Assembly: GCA_041192505.1 (NCBI GenBank) | Contig: JBEEMV010000224.1 | Coordinates: forward strand, 1 to 6,045 | Reading direction: 5' to 3' | DNA: 6,045 nt | DNA from: CAIODY01 sp041192505 | GTDB taxonomy: Bacteria; Bacteroidota; Bacteroidia; Chitinophagales; CAIODY01 | Shown here: in pieces, positions 4,841 through 6,045 of the stretch | Position numbering within the stretch: position 1 is the stretch's first letter | Layout of the letters: every line of letters begins with the position of its first letter | Notes under the pieces: model-generated | The model's input: only the letters and a program-made list of their open reading frames with translations | Database searches by the model: none | Told to the model about the DNA's origin: nothing | Program-made: the position numbers and the translations under genes

Positions 4841-5872
4841 TTAGATTGATATTTTCATCAACTGTGTTTCGCATTTAAGCACCGTATCTAACTGTGTTTG
4901 AATAAGTTGAATTTCGGATGAAGTAACAAAATAATAAATACCAATTTGATACGTACTATCAATGGCAATTAGCCGAGCATCTAATCCCTTTTTCCATAAT
5001 TGAAATTTGCTTTTTTCGGCTGCTGCATAATCTAACCCCGATTTTGTAATCACATAGTAAGGCTCGGCAGGATTATCAAGATAATAAGTATAAGGATGCG
5101 ACAATGGGCTTACCCGAACATCGTTTTTTTTTTCGGTACTATAATGCACCGCCGATATAGGAATAAATTGTTTTTGAATAAGTTGGTTTTCTTGCTTTGG
5201 CGAAATCATATCTTTTAACCAATCAAATGATATAATACTTGCCACATTCATGGTGCAATATTTATCATCGAAACAAAACATACTGCCCACCCCTACCAAT
5301 GCTATAATTACAGCCGCCGCCGCCGCTATCCACCAATTACGAAAAGTATGCGATTTCTTTTTAACAAAATCATTTCTATAACCTTCTACATGTAAGCCTT
5401 TATCATCCTCTCTTACCAATTGCTTAATAATATTCTCCTTTTCTTCATTTCTAATAACTGGCTTAATTTCAATTTTATTCAATCCATAAAATTGATTGCT
5501 TTGCAAAAAAATGCCTCCTGATTTAAATTGGATATTCTTTTCTAAATCGAGCCACAGATTTCCTATTTCGTTAAATTTAATTGCTTCACCCAATTGCATT
5601 CGGGTTTTCCATATGGCAATTTGTTGCAACACTATTACACTGGCTTGATTAAAAGGAATATTTTCGGCTGCTGCCAAATAATTTATCAATAATCCATCAT
5701 TATTAATAATGCTACTATTAAACGAAATTATTTTGTGTGGCGGAAGAATTTCTTTATCAATAATCGAAATTTTCGACGATTCGTTATTGGCTATAAATGC
5801 GCCCATGCCAGGCAATATCACACAATTATGCGATTGTAGAAGCTTGGCTATATGATTGGATGTAAGCAACAT
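4841..5872 (-). CDS. HU-like (CCDC81 type) and SPOR domain membrane protein
   Basis: The 343-residue protein has the Bacteroidota-type architecture of two N-terminal HU-like domains, one transmembrane helix and a C-terminal SPOR domain. Residues 1-60 hold HNCVILPGMGAFIAN and the PPHKIISFN..IINNDGLL region, typical of the first bacterial CCDC81-like HU domain. Residues about 61-137 (IPFNQA, GEAIKFNEIGNLWLD, QFYGL) form the second. A linker rich in Lys and Glu leads to a transmembrane helix (about 180-200) with five consecutive Ala. A periplasmic linker follows, then SPOR (about 271-340: PYYVITKSGLDY, AAAEKSKFQLWKKGLDARLI, IYYFVTSSEIQLIQTQL). SPOR domains bind glycan strands stripped of peptides at the division septum. 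The HU-like part would face the cytoplasm; its ligand is unknown. A role in division or envelope organisation is inferred. The ATG at 5872 follows an exact promoter box and starts the HU domain naturally. A 10-A tract (5124-5133) lies between the membrane helix and SPOR. Confidence 0.8.
   Translation of the reverse strand: MLLTSNHIAKLLQSHNCVILPGMGAFIANNESSKISIIDKEILPPHKIISFNSSIINNDGLLINYLAAAENIPFNQASVIVLQQIAIWKTRMQLGEAIKFNEIGNLWLDLEKNIQFKSGGIFLQSNQFYGLNKIEIKPVIRNEEKENIIKQLVREDDKGLHVEGYRNDFVKKKSHTFRNWWIAAAAAVIIALVGVGSMFCFDDKYCTMNVASIISFDWLKDMISPKQENQLIQKQFIPISAVHYSTEKKNDVRVSPLSHPYTYYLDNPAEPYYVITKSGLDYAAAEKSKFQLWKKGLDARLIAIDSTYQIGIYYFVTSSEIQLIQTQLDTVLKCETQLMKISI
5124..5133 (-). repeat. A10 homopolymer inside the HU/SPOR gene
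   Basis: Ten T on the plus strand are ten A on the coding strand, within GAA AAA AAA AAC, codons 247-250 (EKKN). The tract lies after the transmembrane helix and before SPOR. Loss of one A gives a stop within about five codons, and gain of one gives a stop within about 17 codons. Either would leave the HU-like and membrane parts without SPOR. Confidence 0.7.
5313..5326 (-). repeat. GCG trinucleotide run encoding poly-Ala in a membrane helix
   Basis: On the coding strand, four GCG codons followed by GCT encode Ala183-187 at the start of the transmembrane helix. It is a conspicuous GC-rich island in an otherwise AT-rich window. Changes by whole repeats would keep the reading frame and shift the helix length by single alanines. 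Confidence 0.65.
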
Positions 5873-5891
5873 TTTTGCAGATGCAATGATA

Positions 5892-5899
5892 CAAACGTA
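5892..5899 (-). promoter_or_regulatory. Promoter -7 box of the HU/SPOR gene
   Basis: On the minus strand this reads TACGTTTG, an exact match to TAnnTTTG, 19 bp before the ATG at 5872. The expected -33 position is A/T-rich without a clear TTTG; the nearest, TTTA at 5925-5922, is 22 bp away. The predicted leader is only about 10-15 nt and has no Shine-Dalgarno, like the other genes here. Confidence 0.6.
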
Positions 5900-5965
5900 A
5901 TTGAATTAATTATGAAAAATATAAACCTTGTGGATAAAAAAAATAAACCTTGATAGTGAAATTTA

Positions 5966-6045
5966 TTATGTTTTTTGCTTTTTCTTTTTAGCCGCAGGAA
6001 ATAATACATTGTTTAATATTAAACGATACCCTGGCGAATTAGGAT
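5966..6045 (-). CDS. C-terminal end of an unidentified minus-strand protein (partial)
   Basis: On the minus strand an open frame enters at the window edge and ends with TAA at 5968-5966. It shows 25 residues that include NSPGYRLILNNVLFP and a Lys-rich tail, AAKKKKQKT. The hydrophobic/aromatic mix followed by a basic tail looks like a real protein end, and no competing plus-strand frame is convincing. The gene would be upstream of, and in the same direction as, the HU/SPOR gene, 93 bp away, with a promoter box between them. There is too little sequence to assign a family. Confidence 0.6.
   Translation of the reverse strand, partial: PNSPGYRLILNNVLFPAAKKKKQKT

Noticed and set aside
1..6045. 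A new multi-gene defence, mobile or biosynthetic system
   Set aside because: The gene set is housekeeping plus envelope proteins in separate transcription units on both strands; no transposase, integrase, direct-repeat array, toxin/antitoxin pair or nuclease motif was seen.

Overview
The window reads as a chromosomal housekeeping segment of a low-GC member of the Bacteroidota. Four things point there. Genes are preceded by A/T-rich leaders with no Shine-Dalgarno sequence. Exact copies of the Bacteroidota -7 promoter box (TAnnTTTG) sit just upstream of three genes. There is a membrane protein joining HU-like domains of the CCDC81 type to a C-terminal SPOR domain, an architecture known from this phylum. 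There is also a small secreted repeat protein of a type I associate with Bacteroidota genomes. No mobile element, CRISPR array, tRNA or rRNA gene was seen.

Layout, left to right. Positions 1-140 (+) hold the C-terminal end of a response-regulator receiver domain. This is followed after 21 bp by rlmH (162-629, 23S rRNA pseudouridine methyltransferase). Next come rocD (678-1916, ornithine aminotransferase) and, only 5 bp later, a small secreted beta-repeat protein (1922-2254) that I assign to the DUF6150 / 7(1) septoil-knot family. serS (2339-3610, seryl-tRNA synthetase) follows behind its own promoter and ends in an 11-bp inverted repeat. A membrane-anchored coiled-coil protein of unknown function (3760-4704) has its own promoter and a textbook intrinsic terminator (4751-4785). 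Convergent to it on the minus strand is the HU/SPOR membrane protein (4841-5872), promoted from 5892-5899. The last 80 bases hold the 3' end of another minus-strand gene that I cannot identify.

The genes do not form one pathway. rlmH and serS serve translation, and rocD serves ornithine/proline/glutamate metabolism. The two membrane proteins look like cell-envelope components, one probably peptidoglycan- or septum-associated. I see no convincing new multi-gene system. The most noteworthy items are the putative deeply knotted secreted protein, an uncharacterised coiled-coil plus beta-domain protein, and a 10-A tract in the HU/SPOR gene placed so that slippage would remove the SPOR domain. No gene-free stretch exceeds 300 bases.
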